A DNA stretch of 64,000 nucleotides from an uncultured Ectothiorhodospiraceae bacterium (GCA_947259575.1 CAMYMU010000024.1:186001-250000); one strand, 5' to 3'; positions 27,414-39,923 are shown, numbered from the stretch's first letter. The notes: generated by a model not told the origin, from the letters alone. Translations and numbers: made by a program.

Positions 27414-28352
27414 TTAGGATGATGTAAGTAGTTTGGTAATTTCAATTGCCGTGGCAAGTGCGCGGGCACCGGCTTCACCGCTTACCTTGGGTTGCTTGTT
27501 GTTTGTAATGCAATCCAGGAATGACTCGATCTCAGCCTTTAGTGCATCACCTTGTTCAAATTCATGCTCCTGGCTATCTATGTTAGCAACACCAGGAAAT
27601 TGTTCACCATCGCCTTTACGATGAATGCCTACCTTTTTATTTTGGAAGTCGACAGAAATATAAGCGTCGTGTTGGAAAATGCGCATTTTGCGTTCGCTTT
27701 TCATGCCGGCACGACTCGCAGTGACATTGGCAACACATCCATTGCTAAATTGAATTCGTGCATTGGCAATGTCTGTGTCTTTGGACAGGACAGCAACACC
27801 TTTTGCGTCGATCTCGACAACATCTGCATCAACAATATCTAAAATAATATCGATATCATGGATCATTAAGTCGAGAATCACATTCACATCTGCGCCACGG
27901 GGATTAAAAGGAGCAACCCGATGTGATTCTATAAACAAAGGTTCGCTTAGCGTGTTCTCCAGAGCAAGAATTGCTGGGTTAAAGCGCTCCAGGTGACCAA
28001 TTTGTAATACACAGTTATTTTCTTTTGCCAGCGATATTAACTCTTTGGCTTCATCAAGTGTTGTGGTCATGGGTTTTTCTAACAGAACATGTTTACCAGC
28101 CTGTAAACATTGTTTGGCAATTTCGTGGTGCAGTTGCGTTGGTACAACGATACTTACCGCATCGACCTTTGGCAGCAGTTCACTTAGTTTGCTGACGGCA
28201 TGGGTGCCAAGATCATCGGCAACAGTGGTAGCGGCTTTGGTATTATTATCACAAACAGCGATGAGTTCAGATTGGGAGAGTTCAGCGTACTTCTGGGCAT
28301 GAAATTTTCCAAGATAGCCAACGCCTATTACAGCGGATTTAATAGATCCCAT
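27414..28352 (-). CDS. gnnA: Gfo/Idh/MocA-family sugar oxidoreductase, probable GnnA
   Basis: A 312-residue NAD-dependent dehydrogenase: Rossmann motif GVGYLG at 10-15, the family motif EKP at 92-94, and DLMIHDID at 161-168 with the likely catalytic His165. In A. ferrooxidans, GnnA oxidises C3 of UDP-GlcNAc as the first step to UDP-GlcNAc3N for lipid A with amide-linked chains. Start chosen at ATG 28352 (GSIKSAVIGVG); a 12-residue longer frame from 28388 lacks support. It is first of gnnA-gnnB-lpxB, 16 bases before gnnB. A WlbA-type role (oxidising UDP-GlcNAcA) cannot be excluded by eye. Confidence 0.75.
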   Translation of the reverse strand: MGSIKSAVIGVGYLGKFHAQKYAELSQSELIAVCDNNTKAATTVADDLGTHAVSKLSELLPKVDAVSIVVPTQLHHEIAKQCLQAGKHVLLEKPMTTTLDEAKELISLAKENNCVLQIGHLERFNPAILALENTLSEPLFIESHRVAPFNPRGADVNVILDLMIHDIDIILDIVDADVVEIDAKGVAVLSKDTDIANARIQFSNGCVANVTASRAGMKSERKMRIFQHDAYISVDFQNKKVGIHRKGDGEQFPGVANIDSQEHEFEQGDALKAEIESFLDCITNNKQPKVSGEAGARALATAIEITKLLTSS

Positions 28353-28449
28353 GAGTGTCTCTTTGCTAGAAATCGTAAGTTGGGGCATTTTAAAGCTTAT
28401 GGCAATGCTTTGCGAGTCAGTAATTTAGCTGATAAGCTGAGTGCGGAGT

Positions 28450-28467
28450 CCGGATATTTGCATCCGG
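28450..28467. repeat. Short perfect hairpin between gnnA and rnhB
   Basis: CCGGAT at 28450-28455 and ATCCGG at 28462-28467 flank a six-base loop. It lies 28 bases before rnhB in the divergent gnnA/rnhB intergenic region. No T tract follows, so it is not a typical terminator. It may be an operator or RNA structure; purpose unknown. I see no convincing promoter for gnnA here. Confidence 0.4.
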
Positions 28468-28494
28468 GAAGGGCCTCGTCAGACATAGTAGCCG

Positions 28495-29091
28495 ATGAAT
28501 TCTAGCTCAATAAAACACATTACCGGGGTCGATGAAGTAGGCCGGGGGCCATTAGCGGGCCCGGTCGTCGCTGCAGCAGTTATTCTCGATCCGGACAAAC
28601 CCATTGCAGGACTGGCTGATTCCAAGGCAATTTCTGAGAAAAAGCGCATTTTGCTGGATGAGCAAATCCGTTCTTCTGCACTGGCTTGGGCGATCGGACG
28701 GGCTGAAGTTGAGGAAATTGATCAAATTAACATCCTCCAGGCCAGTTTGCTGGCGATGCGACGCGCAGTACTTTCCCTTCGCCCCCAAGCGGACCACGCC
28801 CTGGTTGACGGCAATCGCTGCCCTGATCTGCCCTGTTCCTGTGAAGCTATCATTAAAGGTGATCAAAGTGTCGAGGTGATCAGTGCTGCATCGATCATAG
28901 CCAAGGTTTACCGTGACAATGAAATGGTCGAAATGGATAACTTATACCCGGGATATGGCTTTTTGAGCCATAAAGGTTATCCCACCAAGCTGCATATGGA
29001 ATCTCTCAAGACGCTAGGTGTCACACCCATACATCGCCGTAGTTTTGGACCCGTGAAAAAGGTACTTGCAGAGATAGAAAAGGCTATTTAG
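28495..29091 (+). CDS. rnhB: Ribonuclease HII
   Basis: Cleaves RNA-DNA hybrids and starts removal of single ribonucleotides from DNA. The 198 residues include [19 protein letters not shown] near the start (first catalytic Asp and Glu), ALVDGNRCP with a further acidic residue, and [12 protein letters not shown]. rnhB normally follows lpxB on the same strand; here the gnnA-gnnB-lpxB block on the opposite strand separates it from lpxA. The ribosome-binding site is weak. ATG 28495 gives the expected N-terminus. Confidence 0.95.
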   Translation: MNSSSIKHITGVDEVGRGPLAGPVVAAAVILDPDKPIAGLADSKAISEKKRILLDEQIRSSALAWAIGRAEVEEIDQINILQASLLAMRRAVLSLRPQADHALVDGNRCPDLPCSCEAIIKGDQSVEVISAASIIAKVYRDNEMVEMDNLYPGYGFLSHKGYPTKLHMESLKTLGVTPIHRRSFGPVKKVLAEIEKAI

Positions 29092-29168
29092 AGTGAAGGC
29101 ATAGCCGAAAAGGTTATTACATAGGCGTTAGACTAGACAGACTTAGTTAATCAGCATAGAGGTAATGC

Positions 29169-29744
29169 ATGTCGTACCCACTGATATTGAGACTTGATGT
29201 TGCCGGACGGCCAGTTAAATGGATCGACTGGCAACAGGCTGTGGGTGTCTATGCGCGTGACATGGTGGCCTGGACGGCCGGTGACAAAGTCTTTTCTTTA
29301 CGCGGAGGTACCTCCCGACTCACTGGACAGCAGAGTATTGTTAAAATCAATTCAATTGTCGCGGTTCGAGGAGAAGATCGGGTAGTTAATAAGCACCGTG
29401 TTCCACCTTTGACTAACCGAGAATTATTCCGCCGGGATGACCAGCTTTGCCTGTATTGTGGTCGTGATTATAGCGAACACGCAAGTGAACTAACCCGTGA
29501 CCATGTAAAGCCGATCTCCAGGGGAGGGCGCGATCACTGGTCAAATGTGGTTACGGCCTGTCGCCGTTGCAATACACATAAGGGCGGGCGTACACCTGAA
29601 CAGGCAAATATGCCACTTCTAGCTATCCCCTATATTCCTAACCTGGCGGAGTACCTGTTTTTACACAATCGCCTTATTCTTGCCGACCAAATGGAGTTCC
29701 TCAAGGCGCAGTTTCGTGATGTTGACCGTAAGTGGAAGATATAG
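29169..29744 (+). CDS. HNH endonuclease-like protein
   Basis: A 191-residue cytoplasmic protein with a complete HNH zinc-finger core: C94 and C97 in CLYCG, D111-H112 in TRDHVKP, N126 in WSNVV, C131 and C134 in CRRC, then NTHKGGRTP. Residues 1-75 form a beta-rich N-terminal part typical of this HNH family. C-terminal residues 150-191 are helical. Metal-dependent DNA cleavage is possible but the target is unknown; many such stand-alone HNH genes are uncharacterised housekeeping-like genes. It lies 77 bases after rnhB and 111 bases before dnaE, with no sign of mobility such as repeats or a different codon style. Confidence 0.85.
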   Translation: MSYPLILRLDVAGRPVKWIDWQQAVGVYARDMVAWTAGDKVFSLRGGTSRLTGQQSIVKINSIVAVRGEDRVVNKHRVPPLTNRELFRRDDQLCLYCGRDYSEHASELTRDHVKPISRGGRDHWSNVVTACRRCNTHKGGRTPEQANMPLLAIPYIPNLAEYLFLHNRLILADQMEFLKAQFRDVDRKWKI

Positions 29745-29855
29745 CGGACATTGAATCCCGGCAACTCATTGATTTATGCATTTAGTCTCAACCATTTGGC
29801 ATTTCCCCTCTGTCAAGTCTTGCGCCCTTTAGCAGTTGCTTTGTAAAGTGTGCGC

Positions 29856-32800
29856 ATGTTGCAGACCTTCGTACACCTCCATGTCCATACTGAATACTCT
29901 TTAGTCGACGGTTTAATCAGAATAAAGCCGTTGGCTTCAGCGGTGGCGCAGGCTGGCATGCCCGCGGTGGCGGTGACTGATCAGAATAATATGTTTGCGA
30001 TGGTGAAATTCTATCGTGCCGCCATGGCTGCGGGTATAAAGCCGATCATGGGGGTAGATCTTTGGGTCCAGGATCACGATAGCGCCCAGCCTCCACATCG
30101 ACTAGTCCTGCTATGTCAGGATACCGGGGGTTACCACAATCTCACCGAGCTCATTTCACGTTCATATCTTGAAGGCCAACACCAGGGGCGTCCGGTTATC
30201 CAAAAAGAATGGCTGATCGGGAATACCGAGGGTTTGATAGCATTGTGCGGTGGTCGGGAAGGCGTGCTTGGTAGCTTGTTGATTGGTGAGAAAATGGATG
30301 AGGCGCGTGAACAGTGTGCGTTCTGGAAGGCACAGTTCCCGAATCGCTTTTATCTCGAGTTACAGCGTACGGGGCGAGAGCAGGAAGCGGCCCATATACA
30401 TCATGCGGTGGAGCTGGCGATAGCTGAGCAGCTACCGGTTGTGGCTACCAATGACACGCATTTTTTAAGTCGTGATGACTATGAAGCACATGAAGCCAGA
30501 GTCTGTATCAATGAAGGCCGTGCCCTGGATGATTCACGTCGTGTTCGACGACACAGCGAACAACAGTATTTGCGTACACCGGAAGAAATGATCGAGCTGT
30601 TTCACGATATTCCCGAGGCAATTGAAAATACTGTCGAGATCGCTAAGCGCTGCAATCTTGAACTGACCCTTGGCGAAAACGTACTACCGGATTATCCAGT
30701 TCCCGAAGGCGTCAGCATCGAAGACTTCCTTGCTCAGGAATCTCGCAAAGGTCTTGAGGAAAGATTAAAGACTATCTTGCCTGATGGCACTGATAGCGAT
30801 GGAAGCAAACGAAAAGAATATTTTGATCGTCTTGAGTTAGAGCTCGGTGTGATCAACTCCATGGGGTTCCCAGGTTATTTCTTAATCGTCGCGGATTTTA
30901 TTCGTTGGGCAAAAGAAAATGCGATACCGGTTGGGCCTGGCCGTGGTTCTGGTGCTGGCTCACTCGTAGCCTATGCGTTAACGATTACCGACCTTGATCC
31001 GATTCAATACGATTTGCTGTTCGAGCGATTCTTGAATCCAGAACGTGTATCGATGCCTGACTTCGATATCGACTTCTGTATGGAAGGCCGTGATCGTGTG
31101 ATCGATTATGTTGCGCAACATTATGGTCGCGAGAAAGTCTCGCAAATTATTACCTACGGTAGCATGGCGGCGAAAGCGGTGGTTAGAGATGTCGGTCGTG
31201 TACTTGGACATCCCTATGGTTTTGTTGATCGCATCGCGAAACTGATTCCATTTGAAATCGGTATCACACTCGATAAGGCGCTTGAACAGGAAGAGGCGTT
31301 AAAAGATTTATACGATCAAGATGAAGAAGTCCGTGGCTTGATCGATTTAGCAAAGCGACTCGAAGGTCTTGCACGTAACGCGGGTAAACATGCCGGTGGA
31401 GTTGTGATTGCACCTTCAAAGCTGACTGACTTTACTCCGCTATATTGTGAACAAGGTGGCACCAGCGTGGTCACCCAGTTTGATAAAGACGATGTTGAAG
31501 CAGTGGGCCTGGTTAAGTTCGACTTCTTGGGACTGCGTACCCTGACGATTATCGATTGGGCTGTAGAGAATGTTCATCGACATGCCAGCAATGAAGAAGA
31601 AAAGGCACTTGATATTAATGCGATTGAAATGGATGACGAAGCGGCATTTCAATTATTAAAAGCGTGTCAGACAACTGCTGTGTTCCAGCTTGAATCGCGC
31701 GGCATGAAAGATCTGATTAAACGTCTGCAACCAGATGACTTCGAAGACATCGTCGCCTTAGTTGCCCTGTTCCGTCCCGGACCTTTGCAATCCGGCATGG
31801 TTGATGACTTCATTGATCGTAAACATGGTCGTGCCCGTGTTATTTATCCACACCCTGAATTAGAACCAATCCTTAAGCCTACCTATGGTGTGATTCTTTA
31901 TCAGGAACAGGTAATGCAAATTGCGCAGGTCCTTGCTGGTTACACACTAGGCGGCGCTGACCTGTTACGCCGAGCCATGGGTAAAAAGAAACCTGAGGAG
32001 ATGGCCAAGCAACGAAGTATTTTCGTCGAAGGTGCAACTGCACGTGGCGTTGAAGAAAAAACGGCGACCTATATCTTCGACTTGATGGAAAAATTTGCCG
32101 GTTATGGTTTTAATAAATCGCACTCGGCTGCTTATGCATTAGTGTCTTACCAAACAGCCTGGCTCAAGGCGCATTATCCTTCCGCATTTATGGCCGCAGT
32201 GTTGTCTGCTGATATGGATAACACCGATAAGGTTGTGAGTCTGATCGATGAGTGTCGTGACATGGAGCTCGAAGTCGTGCCCCCGAACATTAATGCCTGT
32301 GAACATCAATTTACGGTTAAAGATGTTCGAGCCGTTATCTATGGACTAGGCGCCATTAAAGGCGTCGGCGAAGCGGCGATTGAGATGGTGATCTCCGAGC
32401 GACAGGAGAATGGTCCGTTCACTGATTTGTTCAACTTCTGTCAGCGTGTTGATTCACGCAAAGTTAATCGCCGTACTATGGAGGCATTAATCATGGCAGG
32501 GGCGTTGGACGTATTTGAACAAAATCGTGCAACCCTGATGGCATCACTACCGGCGGCTATGCAGATTGCGGAACAACATGCCCGCAACCGCGACCTGGGA
32601 CAGTCAGATTTATTTGGTATGGTCGACAAGGTTGAGACAGGGCCAGGTAGTTATCATGAAATGCCGGACTGGGATGATGAGCAACGCCTTGCCTGTGAAA
32701 AGCAAACGTTGGGTTTGTATCTAACCGGGCATCCCATCGAACGTTATGAGCCAGAGCTGGTTCAATTTGTCAGTTCGCGTATTGTCGAGCTCAAGCCCAC

Positions 32801-33314
32801 TCATAACCAGTCCGTGATTGTAGCGGGACTGATTATCGCGATTCGCACCATGAACACCCGGCGCGGCGATAAAATAGCGTTTGTGACCCTGGATGACCGT
32901 AGTGGTCGGATTGAGCTGGCGGTGTTCTCTGAGGCTTATCAGCGCTATCAGGATATGCTCAGTAAGGACAAGCTGATCGTGGTTGAAGGGGAAGTCAGCG
33001 TGGATGATTACTCTGGTGGTTATAAAATGAGCGCTCGCTCTATATACGATATTGAGCAGGCTAGGGCCCATTTCGCCAAGCGCCTCAAGGTCCACGTCAA
33101 GCAGGAAAGGGCTTCAAATGGCTTTATACCTGCCTTGCAGCACATCCTGCAGCCTTTCTGTCAGGGCGCATGCCCAGTTGTGATTGACTACCAGTCTGAT
33201 GATGCCAGGGTTGACCTGCCACTGGGTCAGGACTGGCAAGTTCATCCCTCAGATGAGCTACTGCACCGCCTACGAGAGCTAACAGGAGAGCAGGACGTCG
33301 AAATCATCTACTGA
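29856..33314 (+). CDS. dnaE: DNA polymerase III alpha subunit
   Basis: Catalytic subunit of the replicative polymerase. The product is about 1,152 residues. N-terminal PHP domain (FVHLHVHTEYSLVDG), polymerase active-site Asp402 and Asp404 in PDFDIDF, the GPGRGSGAGSLVAY motif at about 360-373, a further Asp in KFDFLGL, then helix-hairpin-helix and OB domains (GRIELAVFSEAY). Length matches E. coli DnaE (1,160). The start could be GTG 29850 or ATG 29856; neither has a strong ribosome-binding site. The stop TGA is part of a likely accA promoter. Confidence 0.97.
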   Translation: MLQTFVHLHVHTEYSLVDGLIRIKPLASAVAQAGMPAVAVTDQNNMFAMVKFYRAAMAAGIKPIMGVDLWVQDHDSAQPPHRLVLLCQDTGGYHNLTELISRSYLEGQHQGRPVIQKEWLIGNTEGLIALCGGREGVLGSLLIGEKMDEAREQCAFWKAQFPNRFYLELQRTGREQEAAHIHHAVELAIAEQLPVVATNDTHFLSRDDYEAHEARVCINEGRALDDSRRVRRHSEQQYLRTPEEMIELFHDIPEAIENTVEIAKRCNLELTLGENVLPDYPVPEGVSIEDFLAQESRKGLEERLKTILPDGTDSDGSKRKEYFDRLELELGVINSMGFPGYFLIVADFIRWAKENAIPVGPGRGSGAGSLVAYALTITDLDPIQYDLLFERFLNPERVSMPDFDIDFCMEGRDRVIDYVAQHYGREKVSQIITYGSMAAKAVVRDVGRVLGHPYGFVDRIAKLIPFEIGITLDKALEQEEALKDLYDQDEEVRGLIDLAKRLEGLARNAGKHAGGVVIAPSKLTDFTPLYCEQGGTSVVTQFDKDDVEAVGLVKFDFLGLRTLTIIDWAVENVHRHASNEEEKALDINAIEMDDEAAFQLLKACQTTAVFQLESRGMKDLIKRLQPDDFEDIVALVALFRPGPLQSGMVDDFIDRKHGRARVIYPHPELEPILKPTYGVILYQEQVMQIAQVLAGYTLGGADLLRRAMGKKKPEEMAKQRSIFVEGATARGVEEKTATYIFDLMEKFAGYGFNKSHSAAYALVSYQTAWLKAHYPSAFMAAVLSADMDNTDKVVSLIDECRDMELEVVPPNINACEHQFTVKDVRAVIYGLGAIKGVGEAAIEMVISERQENGPFTDLFNFCQRVDSRKVNRRTMEALIMAGALDVFEQNRATLMASLPAAMQIAEQHARNRDLGQSDLFGMVDKVETGPGSYHEMPDWDDEQRLACEKQTLGLYLTGHPIERYEPELVQFVSSRIVELKPTHNQSVIVAGLIIAIRTMNTRRGDKIAFVTLDDRSGRIELAVFSEAYQRYQDMLSKDKLIVVEGEVSVDDYSGGYKMSARSIYDIEQARAHFAKRLKVHVKQERASNGFIPALQHILQPFCQGACPVVIDYQSDDARVDLPLGQDWQVHPSDELLHRLRELTGEQDVEIIY

Positions 33315-33320
33315 TATAAT
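33312..33320 (+). promoter_or_regulatory. Putative extended -10 promoter of accA
   Basis: TGATATAAT, a perfect TGnTATAAT extended -10 element, overlaps the dnaE stop codon and lies 37 bases before the accA ATG. There is no good -35 hexamer, as is common for extended -10 promoters. It would let accA be transcribed independently of dnaE. Confidence 0.5.
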
Positions 33321-33357
33321 TAGTCATAATGAACATGGCTAAAAGTAGGACCCACAC

Positions 33358-34314
33358 ATGAATCTGAATTTCCTTGATTTCGAGCAGCCGATCGCCGAGC
33401 TTGAAGCAAAAATTGAGGAGCTGCGCTATGTCGGCTCGGACAACGAGATCAACATCAGCGAAGAAATCACACGCTTACAAACCAAAAGCCGTGACCTGAC
33501 CCGCTCGATCTTCACTGGACTCAAGGCAGCACAAGTTGCTCAGCTGGCACGTCATCCTCAGCGACCATATTTCATGGATTACATCGAGCGTATCTTTGAA
33601 GACTTCGAAGAATTACATGGTGACCGTGCTTATGCAGACGATAAGGCTATCGTAGGGGGTATGGCGCGTATTGACGGTAAGCCGATAATGATCATTGGAC
33701 AGCAAAAAGGTCGTGACACCAAAGAAAAGGTGCAACGTAATTTTGGTATGCCGCGCCCTGAGGGTTATCGTAAGGCACTGCGTCTAATGGAAATGGCTGA
33801 GAAATTTAAACTGCCATTACTGACGTTTATCGATACACCGGGCGCTTATCCAGGTGTGGGTGCAGAAGAGCGTGGTCAAAGTGAAGCGATCGCCCGCAAT
33901 CTATTTGTTATGTCTAAACTGCAGACACCTATCATTAGCACTGTGATCGGTGAAGGTGGTTCAGGTGGAGCGCTGGCCATCGGTGTCTGCGATCGTTTGT
34001 TGATGATGCAATACAGTACATATTCGGTTATCTCACCAGAAGGTTGTGCATCGATTTTATGGAAGAGTGCTGAAAAAGCGGCAGAGGCAGCAGAGGCTAT
34101 GGGGCTGACTGCCGATCGGCTCAAGGAACTTGAGCTGGTCGATACCGTTATCGAAGAACCCTTAGGTGGTGCACATCGCGATGTCGATATCACTGCGCAG
34201 AATATGAAGGCAGCACTGTTGCAAACACTCGAACATTTACAAACTTTACCCACTGATAAATTACTCGAGCAGCGTTATAGTCGTTTAATGCAGTTTGGTA
34301 ACTATACGGAATAA
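33358..34314 (+). CDS. accA: Acetyl-CoA carboxylase carboxyltransferase subunit alpha
   Basis: With AccD it transfers carboxyl from biotin to acetyl-CoA, giving malonyl-CoA for fatty acids. The 318 residues match E. coli AccA (319): start [35 protein letters not shown], and the oxyanion-type turns [12 protein letters not shown] and [14 protein letters not shown]. The gene order dnaE-accA-tilS is conserved in the class. The stop lies one base before the tilS start. Confidence 0.97.
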   Translation: MNLNFLDFEQPIAELEAKIEELRYVGSDNEINISEEITRLQTKSRDLTRSIFTGLKAAQVAQLARHPQRPYFMDYIERIFEDFEELHGDRAYADDKAIVGGMARIDGKPIMIIGQQKGRDTKEKVQRNFGMPRPEGYRKALRLMEMAEKFKLPLLTFIDTPGAYPGVGAEERGQSEAIARNLFVMSKLQTPIISTVIGEGGSGGALAIGVCDRLLMMQYSTYSVISPEGCASILWKSAEKAAEAAEAMGLTADRLKELELVDTVIEEPLGGAHRDVDITAQNMKAALLQTLEHLQTLPTDKLLEQRYSRLMQFGNYTE

Positions 34315-34315
34315 C

Positions 34316-35650
34316 ATGCACCCTGTTCCTGCCTCATTGCTAGAAAATTTGAGGCAATATCCAACGCCCCGTGCCTATGTCGTCGCCTATAGTGGCGGCT
34401 GCGATTCACATAGTCTTCTCCATTCGCTTGTGCAGATTCGTGAACAATTGGATTGTCAGACGATCAAGGTAATCCACGTCGATCATGGTTTACAGACGCA
34501 AGCATCAGATTGGACGCAACATTGCCAGAACATTTGTGACCAGTACGATATTCCTTTCACGGCAATTAATCTGTCACTTCTAGTTCCTAAAGGGAAAAGC
34601 ATTGAAGCCTATGCGCGTACTGCGCGTTATGCGGCATTTGAACAACACCTAAAAGACGATGAAATGTTACTGCTGGCGCAACATCAAGATGATCAGGCAG
34701 AAACAATGTTACTGCAATTGTTGCGGGGTAGTGGGGTCAAAGGATTAGCGGCGATGCCGGAAGTGATTAAGGTGAAAACATACTGGCAAGCACGACCCTG
34801 GTTAACGCTTTCACAACGAGATATTCAAGCGTATGCTGAACAGGCAAGCTTGAATTGGATAGACGACCCAAGTAACCAGGATAACCGCTTTGATCGAAAT
34901 TTCCTGCGTAATGAGGTTATCCCTGTGATGCGACAGCGTTGGCCGTCGCTAAGTGAAACCATGTCACGGGCTGTAGGTCACCAGGCTGAAGCTGACATGC
35001 TGTTGCATGAGCTTGCTGAACGCGACTGGCAGACTTGCCAGGCACAGGCACCGGAATCGTTGCTCACCCTGGCTATCGAACCGCTAAAAAAATTGAGTGC
35101 TCCTCGTCAGCGTAATCTGTTGAGGTATTGGATTTCTGAAAAATGTCGATTCCCCATGCCAGACCGGGTTCAGTGCCAGCGCATCATTGATGAAATACTT
35201 CCTGCTGCAGAAGATGCTGAACCCTTTGTCAGCTGGGCAGGTGTTGCGGTGCGACGTTATCGTGACATGCTATATCTTGAAACAGTCTCATCGGTTGTAT
35301 CGACCGACTGGCAACAATCCTGGGATCTGAAATCACCTTTAAGATTGCCTTCGGGCCAACAGTTAGTGGTAAAGCAGAAAAAAGGGCGGGGCATGATTGT
35401 ACCCGATAACCAGGAGATGCTGACAGTTCGTTTTCGGCTTGGCGGTGAAAAATGCCGTCTACCAGGGCGATCGCACCGGCACGAATTAAAGAAGCTGCTG
35501 CAAGGCTGGGGGGTACCTCCCTGGCAGCGAGATCAGATTCCGCTGATCTATATTGGCGATGAAATCGCCCAGGTGGTGGGGTATAGCATCTGTGAACCAT
35601 TCATTGCGACAAATGAGCAAATAGGCTTCGAAATCTCGCTAGTTCAATAG
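34316..35650 (+). CDS. tilS: tRNA(Ile)-lysidine synthase
   Basis: Converts C34 of the CAU-anticodon isoleucine tRNA to lysidine, so that it reads AUA codons. The product from ATG 34316 is 444 residues. PP-loop SGGCDS at 26-31, HVDHGLQ, and the conserved LAQHQDDQAETMLLQLLRGSG. The C-terminal domain has GGEKCRLPGRSHRHELKKLLQ. A longer frame from 34295 overlaps accA and is not supported. Starts one base after accA, so the two are coupled. Confidence 0.96.
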   Translation: MHPVPASLLENLRQYPTPRAYVVAYSGGCDSHSLLHSLVQIREQLDCQTIKVIHVDHGLQTQASDWTQHCQNICDQYDIPFTAINLSLLVPKGKSIEAYARTARYAAFEQHLKDDEMLLLAQHQDDQAETMLLQLLRGSGVKGLAAMPEVIKVKTYWQARPWLTLSQRDIQAYAEQASLNWIDDPSNQDNRFDRNFLRNEVIPVMRQRWPSLSETMSRAVGHQAEADMLLHELAERDWQTCQAQAPESLLTLAIEPLKKLSAPRQRNLLRYWISEKCRFPMPDRVQCQRIIDEILPAAEDAEPFVSWAGVAVRRYRDMLYLETVSSVVSTDWQQSWDLKSPLRLPSGQQLVVKQKKGRGMIVPDNQEMLTVRFRLGGEKCRLPGRSHRHELKKLLQGWGVPPWQRDQIPLIYIGDEIAQVVGYSICEPFIATNEQIGFEISLVQ

Positions 35651-35714
35651 ATTGTGGCGCCAGATTGATTTATAGGCATTTACTTATGGCCCATTGAAAC
35701 TGGCTGGAAAAACA

Positions 35715-35785
35715 TGGACAATAGCTCGGGCTGCCCGCTGGTTTTTGTGTATTTGATGGTGTCGGCCCCGACGAATGATTGTCCA
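35715..35785 (+). promoter_or_regulatory. Possible structured leader upstream of pyrG
   Basis: TGGACAAT at 35715-35722 and ATTGTCCA at 35778-35785 are perfect inverted repeats enclosing two smaller hairpins: CGGG/CCCG at 35727-35737 followed by TTTTT at 35742-35746, and GTCG/CGAC at 35761-35772. The first inner hairpin plus T tract could act as a weak terminator for tilS or as an attenuator for pyrG. The 159-base gap holds nothing else I can identify. The role is inference. Confidence 0.4.
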
Positions 35786-35809
35786 AATTAAACAGCAAGC
35801 AGCGATTGA

Positions 35810-37458
<1,649 letters not shown>

Positions 37459-37459
<1 letters not shown>

Positions 37460-38301
37460 TGAAAAATTTATGCGGATTTCCTATTGGACTGGATAAGCCA
37501 TTCTTCCTGATTGCTGGCCCCTGCGTGATTGAGTCCGAGGAGTTGGCGATGGAAACAGCAACGCAGTTAAAGACGATTTCCGAATCGCTTGCTATACCTT
37601 TTATATACAAATCTTCCTTTGATAAAGCCAACCGAACTTCTTCCAGCAGTTTCAGAGGGCTTGGTCTTGAAGAAGGTTTACGAATATTGCAAAAAGTAAA
37701 AGACGAAGTTGGTGTACCTGTACTGACAGATGTACATGAAGATACACCACTAGATGAAGTCGCCAGTGTTGTTGATGTTTTACAGACACCGGCCTTCCTG
37801 GTGCGCCAGACGAATTTTATTCAGGCGGTTGCCAAACAAGGTAAGCCTGTAAACATCAAAAAAGGCCAGTTCCAGGCACCCTGGGATATGCAAAACGTTG
37901 TCGAAAAAGCCAAAGAAGTTGGCAACGATCAGATAATGGTGTGTGAGCGTGGCGCATCGTTTGGATATAACACTTTAGTATCAGATATGCGCTCACTCGC
38001 GATTATGCGCCAGACCGATTGTCCAGTGGTATTTGATGCCACCCATTCAGTACAGCAACCGGGCGGTCAGGGTGCAACCTCGGGTGGACAACGAGAGTTT
38101 GTACCGGTGTTAGCAAGAGCGGCAATGGCTGTGGGCATTTCAGGCTTATTTATGGAAACACACCCCGACCCAGCTAATGCAAAAAGTGATGGGCCCAACG
38201 CATGGCCGTTGCCGATGATGAAAGATTTATTAACGGTGCTAAAAGAAATCGATACCACTGTTAAACAACACCCATTTCATGAACAGAGCTTAATAAATTA
38301 A
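37459..38301 (+). CDS. kdsA: 3-deoxy-D-manno-octulosonate 8-phosphate synthase
   Basis: Condenses arabinose 5-phosphate with PEP to make Kdo 8-phosphate, for the inner core sugar attached to lipid A. 280 residues: [14 protein letters not shown] near the start, [12 protein letters not shown], a metal-independent-type active site region, and [20 protein letters not shown]. It starts on the last base of pyrG (TAATG), an arrangement that suggests translational coupling. Confidence 0.97.
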
Positions 38302-38309
38302 TTAATTAG

Positions 38310-39620
<1,311 letters not shown>

Positions 39621-39632
39621 ATAACATCGTTT

Positions 39633-39923
39633 ATGAAAATATTAGTTGCAGCCTCGTTTGTTTCGTTACTTGCCGTATTGCAATACGACTTGTGGTTTGG
39701 CGACGGCAGCCTCCGGGCTGCCTGGCAACTCGAGCAGCGTATTGCGCAGCAACAACAGGAAAATGCACAACTACAATTAAGAAATGATTCGCTGGCAGCC
39801 GAGGTGACTGATTTGAAATCAGGTACGGCGGCGATTGAGGAACGTGCCCGAAGCGAGCTCGGTATGATCAAAGAAGGTGAAACCTTTGTGCAAATAATCG
39901 ATGACAAGAATAAAACTGATTGA
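39633..39923 (+). CDS. ftsB: Cell division protein FtsB
   Basis: A small bitopic membrane protein of the FtsQLB divisome complex. 96 residues: one membrane segment at about 3-20 (ILVAASFVSLLAVLQYDLWF), the GDGSLRAAWQLEQRI motif, a coiled coil rich in Gln and Leu (QQQENAQLQLRNDSLAAEV), and the family C-terminal motif ERARSELGMIKEGETF. It stands between eno and ispD as in E. coli and Pseudomonas. Confidence 0.95.
   Translation: MKILVAASFVSLLAVLQYDLWFGDGSLRAAWQLEQRIAQQQQENAQLQLRNDSLAAEVTDLKSGTAAIEERARSELGMIKEGETFVQIIDDKNKTD

Noticed and set aside
26309-28352. WlbA/WbpE-type genes for a surface polysaccharide instead of gnnAB
   Set aside because: Kept as an alternative only; location between lpxA and lpxB, operon with lpxB and absence of polysaccharide genes favour lipid A.
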